Assembly (NCBI GenBank): GCA_002405435.1
Contig: DHLU01000007.1
Location: 1 to 12,201 of the forward strand
DNA length: 12,201 nucleotides
Direction: 5' to 3'
From: Flavobacteriales bacterium UBA4660
GTDB taxonomy: Bacteria; Bacteroidota; Bacteroidia; Flavobacteriales_D; Sanyastnellaceae
Part shown: one piece after another, positions 1 to 6,484 of the stretch
How the letters are laid out: the number at the start of each line of letters is the position of its first letter
Numbering within the stretch: the first letter of the stretch is position 1
Translations under genes and position numbers: made by a program
The notes under the pieces: model-generated
Told to the model about the DNA's origin: nothing
Database searches by the model: none
What the model saw: only the letters and a program-made list of their open reading frames with translations

Positions 1-738
1 ATTGCAGGCACTGGTATTGTCGTTCATCAGGTAATAACACCAGCCACGGTAATACAGTATCTCAGAGGTGAAATCGGTCTCGAGCAGCATAAGTTGATCG
101 AATATTTCGAGGGCCTTCTCGCAGCCACCCAGGTCCATCGTGAGTACCGCAGACTGAAACCGTGCCCGATGGTGCTCGGGCATCTCGCGAAGCGCCGACC
201 GCATGTCATCCAGCGCAAAATAGGCTTTACCCATTTCCGCATAGTTGGCGCCCCGCATATAATAGGCTTCCGCAAACGAGGGGTTCAGGTAGATCGCCTC
301 ATCGAGGTAGCGTATCGAGGCCCTGTTGTCAAGAGACAAATACTCAACTACGGCAAGCCAGTAATAGGCAAGTGCATTCGCGCGGTTAAAGGAAAGGGCC
401 ATGGCCAGGTCGGTGCGGGCACTTTCCAAATAGCCGAGGCTGGTCTTGCAGATGCCCCTGCTCAGATACAATGTCTCGTCGTTCAGGCCGAGTATCTTGG
501 CCCGGTCATAGTCGTTGAGCGCCTCCACCAACCGGTCCATCTTGTGCAGACAGTTGCCGTGCAGCAGGTAAACCTCCGCAGTCCAGTCATCCTGGTCAAT
601 GCGGCGCAGGCTCTCCTCCGCAGCCTCATAATGGCCCTTCCCATACTGCGCTTCGGCCGCTGCCAGGTATTGCTGGGCAGACAACCTTACCATAGTCAGC
701 AAAAGGGCCAACGTCAGTTGCAGTGAAGTCTTGCTCAT
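1..738 (-). CDS. Secreted tetratricopeptide-repeat (TPR) protein, 3' end beyond window
   Basis: An uninterrupted minus-strand frame of 246 codons starts at the ATG at 738-736 and is still open at base 1, so the C-terminus lies outside the window. Residues 1-21 (MSKTSLQLTLALLLTMVRLS then A) look like a Sec signal peptide, with cleavage likely before QQYLAAAEAQYG. The rest is helical with tandem TPR-like units from about residue 24, for example A-Y-Y-M-R-G-A-N-Y-A-E-M-G at 158-170 followed by A-L-D-D-M-R-S-A-L-R at 175-184, and Y-L-S-R-G-I-C at 91-97. TPRs are protein-binding scaffolds; here the protein is probably periplasmic, and its partner is unknown. A weak AGGA lies a few bases before the ATG. 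It diverges from the serine hydrolase gene with 55 bases between starts. TPR and signal-peptide calls are solid; the function is not known. Confidence 0.9.
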   Translation of the reverse strand, partial: MSKTSLQLTLALLLTMVRLSAQQYLAAAEAQYGKGHYEAAEESLRRIDQDDWTAEVYLLHGNCLHKMDRLVEALNDYDRAKILGLNDETLYLSRGICKTSLGYLESARTDLAMALSFNRANALAYYWLAVVEYLSLDNRASIRYLDEAIYLNPSFAEAYYMRGANYAEMGKAYFALDDMRSALREMPEHHRARFQSAVLTMDLGGCEKALEIFDQLMLLETDFTSEILYYRGWCYYLMNDNTSACN

Positions 739-793
739 ATTATTTCCTACGCCTACAGGTCAGGAAAGTTTCCGACTTATCTTCACCCTCACG

Positions 794-1960
794 ATGAAAA
801 GCCTCAAGAAATTGCTTTCCTACCTGTGCGCAACTGTCGCGCTGGTGGCGCTGTTGCTGTGGCTCACAGGCAACCAGCATGTGCTCTATGGATTGGGTAA
901 AACCTATTTCATCGGCAAATCAAAGCCCGACATCGACGATATGCCGTACTTTGCCGTGTCAACGGTCAATATAGGAATCCCGACCCCCTGGCCCCAAAGC
1001 GCGGTGTTCAACAAGGTGGCACCCGCGGCGGAAGACCTCGCTTACCTCGACGCACGCGAAAGCTGTGCTTTTCTGGTGATCAGGCAAGATTCGCTGCTCT
1101 ACGAAAACTACTGGCGCGGATACTGCGATACCACACGAAGCAACTCATTCAGCATGGCCAAAAGTTTTACGGGCATGCTGACCGGAATTGCCGTCGATGA
1201 TGGTTATATAAAAAGCCTCGACCAACCGGTGGGTGATTTTCTCGACGCGTTCAGCGCAGGCCAAAACGCATCACTCACCATCCGGCACCTGCTTGAAATG
1301 AGCTCGGGCATTCCCTTCGGAGAAAGTTACAACAGTCCGTTTGGCTACATGGCCCGCGCCTACTACGGAAAAAACCTCGAGAAGGAAACCCTGAAATACT
1401 CCGTGCAGACTGAACCCGGCACTACCTGGGCCTACGAAGGAGGAAACAGTGTGCTGCTCGGTCTGGTGCTGTGCAAGGCAACCGGTAAATCTCCCTCCCG
1501 CTATTTCAGCGAGAAGGTTTGGTCTTGCATAGGTGCTGAGCATACCGGACACTGGAACCTTGACCACCCGGGAGGACTCGAAAAAACATTCTCGGGGTTT
1601 TACGCGACCGCAAGAGATTTTGCCCGCGTGGGCAAGCTCTACCTGCACAACGGGAGCTGGGAGGGCGATACGCTGATAGACCCGGCCTTCGTGCAGGCGT
1701 CCATCACCCCTTGCCGGGTACCCGACCCCGAAGGCAAACCCTGCACGTGGTATGGTTACCACTGGTGGCTGGGTGATTACCGCGGAGAAACTTTTTATTC
1801 CTGCCGCGGTATGCGGGGCCAGTACATCGCCGTGCTCCCTTCCCGCAACCTCATTGTCGTCAGGCTGGGCCACCAAAAAGAAACCACACAGGGGGAAGGG
1901 CATGCGGCAAAAGACCTCCTGCGCTATCTTGACATCGCTATGTCCCTCGCTGCACAGTAA
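794..1960 (+). CDS. Membrane-anchored serine hydrolase, beta-lactamase class C / 6-aminohexanoate-dimer hydrolase type
   Basis: This 388-residue protein has an N-terminal hydrophobic segment (residues 8-25), a signal anchor or signal peptide, followed by a penicillin-binding-like hydrolase fold. The SxxK catalytic motif is S120-M-A-K123. Y214 in A-Y-E-G-G-N takes the place of the YxN tyrosine, and C-R-G-M-R-G-Q-Y at 337-344 corresponds to the third motif. The segment P-G-G-L-E-K-T-F-S-G at 259-268, followed by A-T-A-R-D-F-A-R, is typical of the NylB-like branch (hydrolases of amides and esters) rather than of true AmpC beta-lactamases. The natural substrate cannot be read from sequence. The ATG at 794 is preferred because it starts directly before K-S-L-K-K and the hydrophobic segment; the frame is open upstream to a TTG at 731, but that extension has no signal character and would overlap the divergent TPR gene. 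It heads a likely operon with the next two genes (23-base gap). Confidence 0.9.
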   Translation: MKSLKKLLSYLCATVALVALLLWLTGNQHVLYGLGKTYFIGKSKPDIDDMPYFAVSTVNIGIPTPWPQSAVFNKVAPAAEDLAYLDARESCAFLVIRQDSLLYENYWRGYCDTTRSNSFSMAKSFTGMLTGIAVDDGYIKSLDQPVGDFLDAFSAGQNASLTIRHLLEMSSGIPFGESYNSPFGYMARAYYGKNLEKETLKYSVQTEPGTTWAYEGGNSVLLGLVLCKATGKSPSRYFSEKVWSCIGAEHTGHWNLDHPGGLEKTFSGFYATARDFARVGKLYLHNGSWEGDTLIDPAFVQASITPCRVPDPEGKPCTWYGYHWWLGDYRGETFYSCRGMRGQYIAVLPSRNLIVVRLGHQKETTQGEGHAAKDLLRYLDIAMSLAAQ

Positions 1961-1983
1961 ACAATCCCAATACCTATACCCAG

Positions 1984-2373
1984 ATGAAAAATGATATTGA
2001 GTGGCCCGAAGTGAAGGATGTCGGTATCGCCATTGCACCGCTGGAAGGCAGTTGGGAAGTGTATTTGCTCAACCTGCGCCATGCGCCCCTGCACGATGCG
2101 CTGATAAGCGTACGCGGCTACGGAGAGGTAGAGGGCAGAAACAAGGAGACGGCTACGGTACGCCTCTTCCTGGGAGAGGTATCGCCCGGATCAGCGAAAA
2201 AAATTGAAAACATGCTCACCGAGGCACTGGCCCTCACGCACCAGTACTGGCTCACTTTTTATCAGGGAGGAAAGCTGTTTGAAAAGAAATATATTTTCGT
2301 TCCCGGAAGCATAGAGGAACGCCATTTCATTTCCCTGCCGTTAATTCACCGCCGCGGCGTAATGATTCAATAG
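1984..2373 (+). CDS. Conserved uncharacterised Bacteroidota protein, 129 aa
   Basis: This small soluble protein has no signal peptide or membrane segment. It begins MKNDIEWPEVKDVGIAIAPL and alternates beta-type stretches (W-E-V-Y-L-L-N-L, A-L-I-S-V-R-G-Y-G, A-T-V-R-L-F-L-G) with a C-terminal half containing Y-W-L-T-F-Y-Q-G-G-K-L-F-E-K-K-Y-I-F-V-P. From memory, that last pattern resembles a family of Bacteroidota hypothetical proteins of about 130-140 residues with a Y-W-V-S-Y-Y...K-K-F-I-F-V-P core; no function is known to me. It sits 23 bases after the hydrolase stop and 12 bases before the exonuclease start, so it is probably cotranscribed with both. The start at 1984 gives the standard-looking N-terminus. 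No catalytic motif is visible, and no function is proposed. Confidence 0.85.
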   Translation: MKNDIEWPEVKDVGIAIAPLEGSWEVYLLNLRHAPLHDALISVRGYGEVEGRNKETATVRLFLGEVSPGSAKKIENMLTEALALTHQYWLTFYQGGKLFEKKYIFVPGSIEERHFISLPLIHRRGVMIQ

Positions 2374-2386
2374 AGAGGAGGCGCGA
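2374..2386 (+). promoter_or_regulatory. Shine-Dalgarno site of the exonuclease gene
   Basis: The purine-rich string AGAGAGGAGGCGCG fills the short gap between the stop of the 129-residue gene and the ATG at 2386. It contains a full GGAGG at an acceptable distance. This is notable because most other starts in the window lack a clear Shine-Dalgarno sequence. It fixes the start of the exonuclease and supports its translation as the third gene of the run. Confidence 0.7.
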
Positions 2387-3099
2387 TGCTGTCACAACTA
2401 AACCTGGAGGAAATTCTTTTCCTCGATATAGAAACGGTTCCGCAAACGGACGGATTCGAACGGCTCGGAGATGACTGGAAAAGTCTGTGGTCAGACAAGT
2501 CGAGGCCCATGCGCGAAAAACACCAGACCGCTCTCGAGGCCAGCTACGAAAGCGCGGGCATCTACGCCGAATTCGGAAAGATTATCGTCATCGGTGGCGG
2601 CTACCTGGCATGGCAGCACCGGGAGCGGGTCTTTCGCACCAAGGCCTTCTCCGGACACGACGAAAAGGAGGTGCTGACGGCTTTTGCCGCGCTACTCAAT
2701 AAGCACACCCACAACCCCTTCCGCCTGCTGTGCGCACACAACGGAAAAGAATTTGATTTTCCTTACCTGTGCCGCAGGATGCTGGTGCACGGCATTCCGC
2801 TGCCGCAACTGCTCAATATTGCCGGCCGCAAGCCCTGGGAGGTAGCCCACCTCGACACCATGGAACTATGGAAATTTGGCGACTACAAGCATTATACGTC
2901 ATTGCGCTTGCTGGCAAGGCTTTTCGACATCCCGACCCCAAAAGACGATATTGATGGCAGCCAGGTCAGGGAGGTGTACTGGAAAGACAATGACCTGGCA
3001 CGCATAGAGCGCTACTGCCTGAAAGATGTAGTGACGGTGGCGCACCTGCTGACAAGGTTTACCGGAGATTCCGAATTCCCCTCACCGGAAGAGGCCTAG
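2386..3099 (+). CDS. Predicted PolB-like 3'-5' exonuclease (DnaQ/RNase H fold)
   Basis: This 237-residue protein carries the three exonuclease motifs of the DEDD superfamily. Exo I is F-L-D14-I-E16-T-V-P. Exo II is H118-N-G-K-E-F-D124-F-P-Y-L. Exo III is Y210-C-L-K-D214-V. The Y-C-x-x-D form of Exo III makes it a DEDDy-type enzyme. The segment A-G-I-Y-A-E-F-G-K-I-I at 57-67 is characteristic of the stand-alone bacterial PolB-like exonuclease family (Pfam DNA_pol_B_exo2-like), where the domain occurs without a polymerase. Such enzymes use two metal ions to remove 3' nucleotides from single-stranded DNA or RNA; the cellular substrate here is unknown. Length is as expected for a single domain. 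It is the last gene of a three-gene run and is followed after about 70 bases by a bidirectional terminator. No key residue is missing. Confidence 0.93.
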   Translation: MLSQLNLEEILFLDIETVPQTDGFERLGDDWKSLWSDKSRPMREKHQTALEASYESAGIYAEFGKIIVIGGGYLAWQHRERVFRTKAFSGHDEKEVLTAFAALLNKHTHNPFRLLCAHNGKEFDFPYLCRRMLVHGIPLPQLLNIAGRKPWEVAHLDTMELWKFGDYKHYTSLRLLARLFDIPTPKDDIDGSQVREVYWKDNDLARIERYCLKDVVTVAHLLTRFTGDSEFPSPEEA

Positions 3100-3168
3100 C
3101 ACACCCGCCCAATGACGGCGCGGTGAGCAAACAGTAACGGCCCTGTCAAAACAAGGCCGCCACTGCTG

Positions 3169-3209
3169 AAAAAACCTTCGCTCTTGCACAGCGAACGGGT
3201 TGCTTTATT
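3169..3209. terminator. Bidirectional rho-independent terminator between exonuclease and barrel genes
   Basis: The inverted repeat AACC-TTCGCT (3173-3182), loop CTTGCAC, AGCGAA (3190-3195), CG bulge, GGTT (3198-3201) forms a ten-pair stem with a two-base bulge. On the minus strand the stem runs directly into a run of T residues (the A run at 3169-3174), which makes a good terminator for the barrel gene whose stop codon is at 3210-3208. On the plus strand it is followed by GCTTTATT, a weaker U-rich tail that could end the three-gene run. Only sequence inspection supports this; folding energy was not computed. Confidence 0.65.
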
Positions 3210-4041
3210 AAAACGGGATAATCTGCACTCCGACGGAAAGGTTGTACACCTCCGGCCCTTTGTCCTTGAGGAATACAGGCGTAAGGCCGTAATTGGCCCA
3301 AAGGGTGACATCACTGAAACCCACCCGCACGCTCGCGTCGAGAGACCAGTCAGAAAAGTTAAAGTCTGACTTCCTCCGCAGGCGCTGTTCTTCGCCGTTT
3401 TGCTCAAACTTCTTCTTGCTCATCGCGCCCATGCGCCAGCCTCCGACTACTCCGGCTGCGATGTGAAAAGCTTTGTCGGGATCTTCACTCGTATTGAACT
3501 CGAGCATTACCGGGACATTGACGTAGGAAGCGCGCAGTTTGTTTTTGGTATATTCCAGCTCATCGGGGTTGCGGTATACACCGATGGTGCCCAGCGAATC
3601 ATCCTTCAACACGTCGACGTTGTTTTTCAGTCCATAGCTGTTGTAGGTTAAGCCGGCACCCACCAGAATTCCGGCATAGTCCTTTACCAGCCGTATTTTT
3701 TCTTCCAACACGTTGATGCGCCAGCTCATTGAACGGGCATAGTCGAGCAGGAGCCAGCCGTTTTCCGCTTCATCGACGCCGATCTTGCCATCTGGCGTGC
3801 GGAGCATGTTGACCCCGATGTCAATGCCACCCCAGTGGGTGAGTTCAAGACGGTCGTCGTCTTCCATTTCAAAGCTTACATCATGGCTTCCGTCGTTGTG
3901 GTCTTCCTCATTGATCATGAGCACCTTCATCGCGCCAATCTGGATGTGGGTGGTGTCTTTGGCCTCCTGGGCGCTGAGCGATGCGGCAGCGGACCAAAGC
4001 AGGCATGCGGAGAGAATCAGGGGGTGCAATCTTTTTGTCAT
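3208..4041 (-). CDS. Outer-membrane beta-barrel protein of a Bacteroidota family
   Basis: This 277-residue protein has a clear signal peptide (residues 1-24, ending S-L-S-A before Q-E-A-K-D). An acidic segment at about 44-64 (N-E-E-D-H-N-D, then M-E-D-D-D-R) is followed by T-H-W-G-G-I-D-I-G-V-N and alternating amphipathic strands to the end. It finishes with V-Q-I-I-P-F, and the terminal phenylalanine fits the C-terminal aromatic signal used by the BAM assembly machinery. From memory, the order acidic segment, H-W-x-G-x-x-I-G-x-N, Y-x-K-N-x-L-R-A-S-Y-x-x-V-P (164-176 here) and L-E-F-N-T-S matches a widespread Bacteroidota outer-membrane family often labelled PorT-like or outer membrane beta-barrel protein. 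It is probably a small non-porin barrel; its role is unknown. The start at 4041 is the only one that gives an intact signal peptide. Confidence 0.88.
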   Translation of the reverse strand: MTKRLHPLILSACLLWSAAASLSAQEAKDTTHIQIGAMKVLMINEEDHNDGSHDVSFEMEDDDRLELTHWGGIDIGVNMLRTPDGKIGVDEAENGWLLLDYARSMSWRINVLEEKIRLVKDYAGILVGAGLTYNSYGLKNNVDVLKDDSLGTIGVYRNPDELEYTKNKLRASYVNVPVMLEFNTSEDPDKAFHIAAGVVGGWRMGAMSKKKFEQNGEEQRLRRKSDFNFSDWSLDASVRVGFSDVTLWANYGLTPVFLKDKGPEVYNLSVGVQIIPF

Positions 4042-4307
4042 AATGGGGTATTTGGGTGTGTGACGGCCGCCGGGGTGATTTGGTTACAACCCGACGGTTT
4101 TTTTCGAAGCCGGCCGCCGCATTCCCCGTCTGACCGCTATGCGCTGGGGTGGCATACGAGGATGCCCGCCGCCCGCAGGGCTGCCACTTGCCACGGAAAT
4201 CCTCCGGCCGTGGAAGGCCTGCAATAAATTTTGTAAAAAATTGTAACATCGCATCCGATTTGGCCGTCTATCCCTTACCATTGACACGCTCAAGCACCTT
4301 ACCTGCC
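4042..4307. other. Divergent intergenic region between barrel gene and TonB-C-like gene
   Basis: These 266 bases separate two diverging secreted-protein genes and should hold both promoters. I see no exact TAnnTTTG on either strand. A near match on the plus strand is TAAATTTTG at about 4224-4232, with one extra spacer base. A six-pair hairpin CCACGG (4191-4196) / CCGTGG (4208-4213) has an 11-base loop and no T run, so it is not called a terminator. The block from 4100 to 4210 is G+C rich and gives only an arginine/proline-rich minus-strand frame that I judge to be noise. Confidence 0.4.
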
Positions 4308-4643
4308 ATGAAAGCCGCCCACATACTGATTGCATTGGCGCTCGCGCTGGCAAGCGTTGTGTGTCTGGCTGCGGGCCAGTCGCCTGCCGGCCAAAAGAAG
4401 CCGGCCGATGGGGCACAGCCAACGGAAAAGAAGATTGAAGAAAAACAGCTGGAGGGGTCAGTAGAGGTGAGTTTCAGCGTCGATGCACAGGGTAAGATCC
4501 GTATAGTGCAGATTGTCGCCAGCAGCCAGGAATTAGCCGATTATGTCATCAAAAAGATGAGCGACATTCAGCTCGACAAGAACGACACAAGCCAGATTGG
4601 AAAAATCATCAAGTACCGCTTTGTCTTTAAGAAGCAGGCGTAA
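4308..4643 (+). CDS. Small secreted protein with a TonB C-terminal-like domain
   Basis: This 111-residue protein has a signal peptide (residues 1-23, MKAAHILIALALALASVVCL then AAG), a lysine/proline-rich linker (24-48) and a folded tail. The tail reads L-E-G-S-V-E-V-S-F-S-V-D-A-Q-G-K-I at 48-64, then I-V-A-S-S-Q-E-L-A-D-Y-V-I-K-K at 69-83, and ends Y-R-F-V-F-K-K. The pattern G-x-V-x-V-x-F-x-V-x-x-x-G-x-I, then a helix, then a final strand, is that of the TonB C-terminal domain that contacts TonB-dependent outer-membrane receptors. The tail is shorter than usual and lacks the Y-P motif. With a cleavable signal and no transmembrane anchor it is unlikely to act as a classic energy transducer; a free periplasmic partner is an inference. 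The ATG at 4308 is chosen because the upstream open frame has no signal peptide. Its last 17 bases overlap the convergent recJ 3' end. Confidence 0.8.
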   Translation: MKAAHILIALALALASVVCLAAGQSPAGQKKPADGAQPTEKKIEEKQLEGSVEVSFSVDAQGKIRIVQIVASSQELADYVIKKMSDIQLDKNDTSQIGKIIKYRFVFKKQA

Positions 4644-6366
4644 CGGACGCCTGATTGGCTGACAGTCTGATGTCGCGCACCATCAGCTGCAAACTCACCC
4701 GGCCGTTCCATTCGTTTTCCTCAAGGCTGTAAACAACATCTGCGGCACGACCTTCTTTCAGCATGCCGGCGAGGTGGCCCATGTCAAATGCGATGCCGTC
4801 TATAGCGCGGCTACCGTCGGCCCGCCGGAGCTGAAGTTTCAGGTGCTTTCCATCGTTACCGACCGTGCGGGTGCCGCCGGCGTCAACAAGTCCGCGGGTG
4901 AGGAATAAAGGTGTCATGTTTTCAGGTCCAAAGGGCTGAAACCACTCCAGTTGCTGAAACAGGTTGTGGTCAAGCGCATCGAAACTGAGTTCTGCGTCTA
5001 TAGGAAGTTGCGGCGTGGGCCTTCGGTATCCGAGCGTTTCGCCTACCACGCGGTCAAAGGCCTCACGGAAAGCTTCGAAATTGGCGGGCTTCAGGCTTAG
5101 TCCGGCGGCCATGGTGTGTCCTCCGAACTGCTCGAGCAGGGGGGCACATTTGCTCAGGGTTTCATAGAGGTCTATGCCGGCGATGCTCCGGGCGCTGCCG
5201 GTGAGTTTGCCTTCATTTTCGGTGAGCACCACGGTAGGTTTATAGAACTGTTCGACCAGACGCGCGGCGACGATACCGACGACGCCTTTGTGCCAGTCGG
5301 GCTGATACACCACTGTGGCAAAGGAGTCGGTATAGAAGGGGTCCGCTGCGATAAGCTGGCGCGCCCCGCCGGTAATAGCGCTGTCAAGTGCTTTGCGTGT
5401 TTTGTTGTTTTCTTCAATGGCCCGGGCAATCGGACGCGCATCTTCCCCGGAGTCTGACACCAGCAAGGCCACGGCCTGTGTTCCGCTGAAAATCCTGCCG
5501 GCTGCATTGATGCGCGGCGCCAGCAAAAACACTACGTCTGAGATGGTCAGCGCGGATTTTTTAAAATCGGCCTGCTCCAGCAATGCCGCAATACCCGGTC
5601 TTCGCTGGGTCTGCAGCAGGGCCAGGCCGAACCGGGCCAGTATTCTGTTTTCGCCGGTCAGCGGAACAATGTCGGCCCCGATGGAAATCGTCACCAGGTC
5701 GAGGAAAGCGAAGAGCCGCCCGGGTTCTATACCCGCCCGTTGGCTGTAGGCCTGCATGAGCTTGAAGCCGACGCCGCAACCGCTTAGTCCTTTATAGGGG
5801 TAAGGGCAGTCAGGTCTTTTGGGATTGAGCACGGCCAGCGCAGGGGGCAGTTCGCCCGCATTGTGGTGGTCGCAGATGATGACATCGATGCCGGCCTCTG
5901 TGGCAAGCAACACCCGGTCGCGGTCTTTTATGCCGCAATCCAGGGTAATAATCAGCGAAAAACCACCTTCCCGGGCAAAAGCCACCCCGGCAGCAGAAAA
6001 ACCATAACCTTCCCTGTGCCGGTCTGGTATGTAGTAAGAGGTGAAAAAGCCCTGCGCCGACAGAAAGGAGTGAACCAGCGCCACAGCGGTGGTGCCGTCG
6101 ACATCGTAGTCGCCGTATATGAGCACTTTTTCGCCCCTTGCCCTGGCCGCTTCCAGACGGCTCACCGCGACGTCCATGTCGGCCATCAGAAACGGGTCGT
6201 GCAGGTTGCGCAGGTCGGGGTGGAAGAAGCGGTAAGCTGCCTCGGCCGTATCAATGCCGCGCTGCAGCAGCAGGCGGGCCACCAGCGGAGCCACCCCCAG
6301 CGCTGCCGCCAGCCTCCCCGTCTGCTCCGGGTCGGCCCCGCTGTATACCTGCCAGTTTTTCTCCAT
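4627..6366 (-). CDS. recJ: Single-stranded-DNA-specific 5'-3' exonuclease RecJ
   Basis: This 579-residue protein is close to the usual RecJ length. RecJ degrades single-stranded DNA 5' to 3' in RecF-pathway recombination, mismatch repair and base-excision repair. The DHH domain is complete: D86-Y-D88-V-D90-G-T-T, T-L-D143-C-G-I-K, C-D166-H167-H168-N-A and G-A-D232-I-V-P-L. It is followed by A-P-R-I-N-A-A-G-R at 283-291. The DHHA1 domain has G-V-V-G-I-V-A-A-R-L at 361-370 and F-G-G-H-T-M-A-A-G at 414-422. The C-terminal OB-fold starts near 455 and includes P-F-G-P-E-N-M-T-P at 478-486. The ATG at 6366 (MEKNWQVYSG) is chosen because homologues begin at about this point; the frame is open to an ATG at 6471, but those 35 residues look non-coding. 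TATTTTCG (6382-6375), one mismatch from TAnnTTTG, lies only eight bases before this ATG, so a very short leader is possible. Confidence 0.95.
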   Translation of the reverse strand: MEKNWQVYSGADPEQTGRLAAALGVAPLVARLLLQRGIDTAEAAYRFFHPDLRNLHDPFLMADMDVAVSRLEAARARGEKVLIYGDYDVDGTTAVALVHSFLSAQGFFTSYYIPDRHREGYGFSAAGVAFAREGGFSLIITLDCGIKDRDRVLLATEAGIDVIICDHHNAGELPPALAVLNPKRPDCPYPYKGLSGCGVGFKLMQAYSQRAGIEPGRLFAFLDLVTISIGADIVPLTGENRILARFGLALLQTQRRPGIAALLEQADFKKSALTISDVVFLLAPRINAAGRIFSGTQAVALLVSDSGEDARPIARAIEENNKTRKALDSAITGGARQLIAADPFYTDSFATVVYQPDWHKGVVGIVAARLVEQFYKPTVVLTENEGKLTGSARSIAGIDLYETLSKCAPLLEQFGGHTMAAGLSLKPANFEAFREAFDRVVGETLGYRRPTPQLPIDAELSFDALDHNLFQQLEWFQPFGPENMTPLFLTRGLVDAGGTRTVGNDGKHLKLQLRRADGSRAIDGIAFDMGHLAGMLKEGRAADVVYSLEENEWNGRVSLQLMVRDIRLSANQASVTPAS

Positions 6367-6420
6367 AAGACCGGCGAAAATAGCCATCTCAACAGCCCAT
6401 TGCTCATTACTATGCAACCC

Positions 6421-6457
6421 TTTGCACACCGCAATGGTCTGCATTTTCGTATATTCG
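6421..6457 (+). promoter_or_regulatory. Possible Bacteroidota-type promoter of the cysteine-rich lipoprotein
   Basis: TATATTCG at 6450-6457 differs at one position from the Bacteroidota -7 element TAnnTTTG, and TTTG at 6421-6424 could be the -33 element. The spacer is 25 bases, a little longer than usual, so this is a tentative call. The implied start point would leave about a 20-base leader before the ATG at 6485. Confidence 0.25.
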
Positions 6458-6484
6458 ACCCTTATTTTCAACGATCAATCCAAC

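Noticed and set aside
94..726. Plus-strand 210-codon open frame
   Set aside because: It lies antisense to the TPR gene, and its translation has no signal, domain or regular pattern, while the minus-strand frame has a signal peptide and TPRs.
1271..2038. Minus-strand 255-codon open frame
   Set aside because: It is antisense to the hydrolase gene, whose catalytic motifs are intact; the antisense translation has no recognisable features.
3132..3165. Hairpin CAGT-AA-CGGCC...GGCCG-CC-ACTG after the exonuclease stop
   Set aside because: The stem has an internal mismatch loop and no T run on the correct side. The hairpin at 3173-3201 is a much better terminator.
4084..4422. Minus-strand 112-codon frame across the divergent intergenic region
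   Set aside because: It is arginine/proline rich, overlaps the signal peptide of the TonB-C-like gene in antisense, and looks like a product of high G+C.
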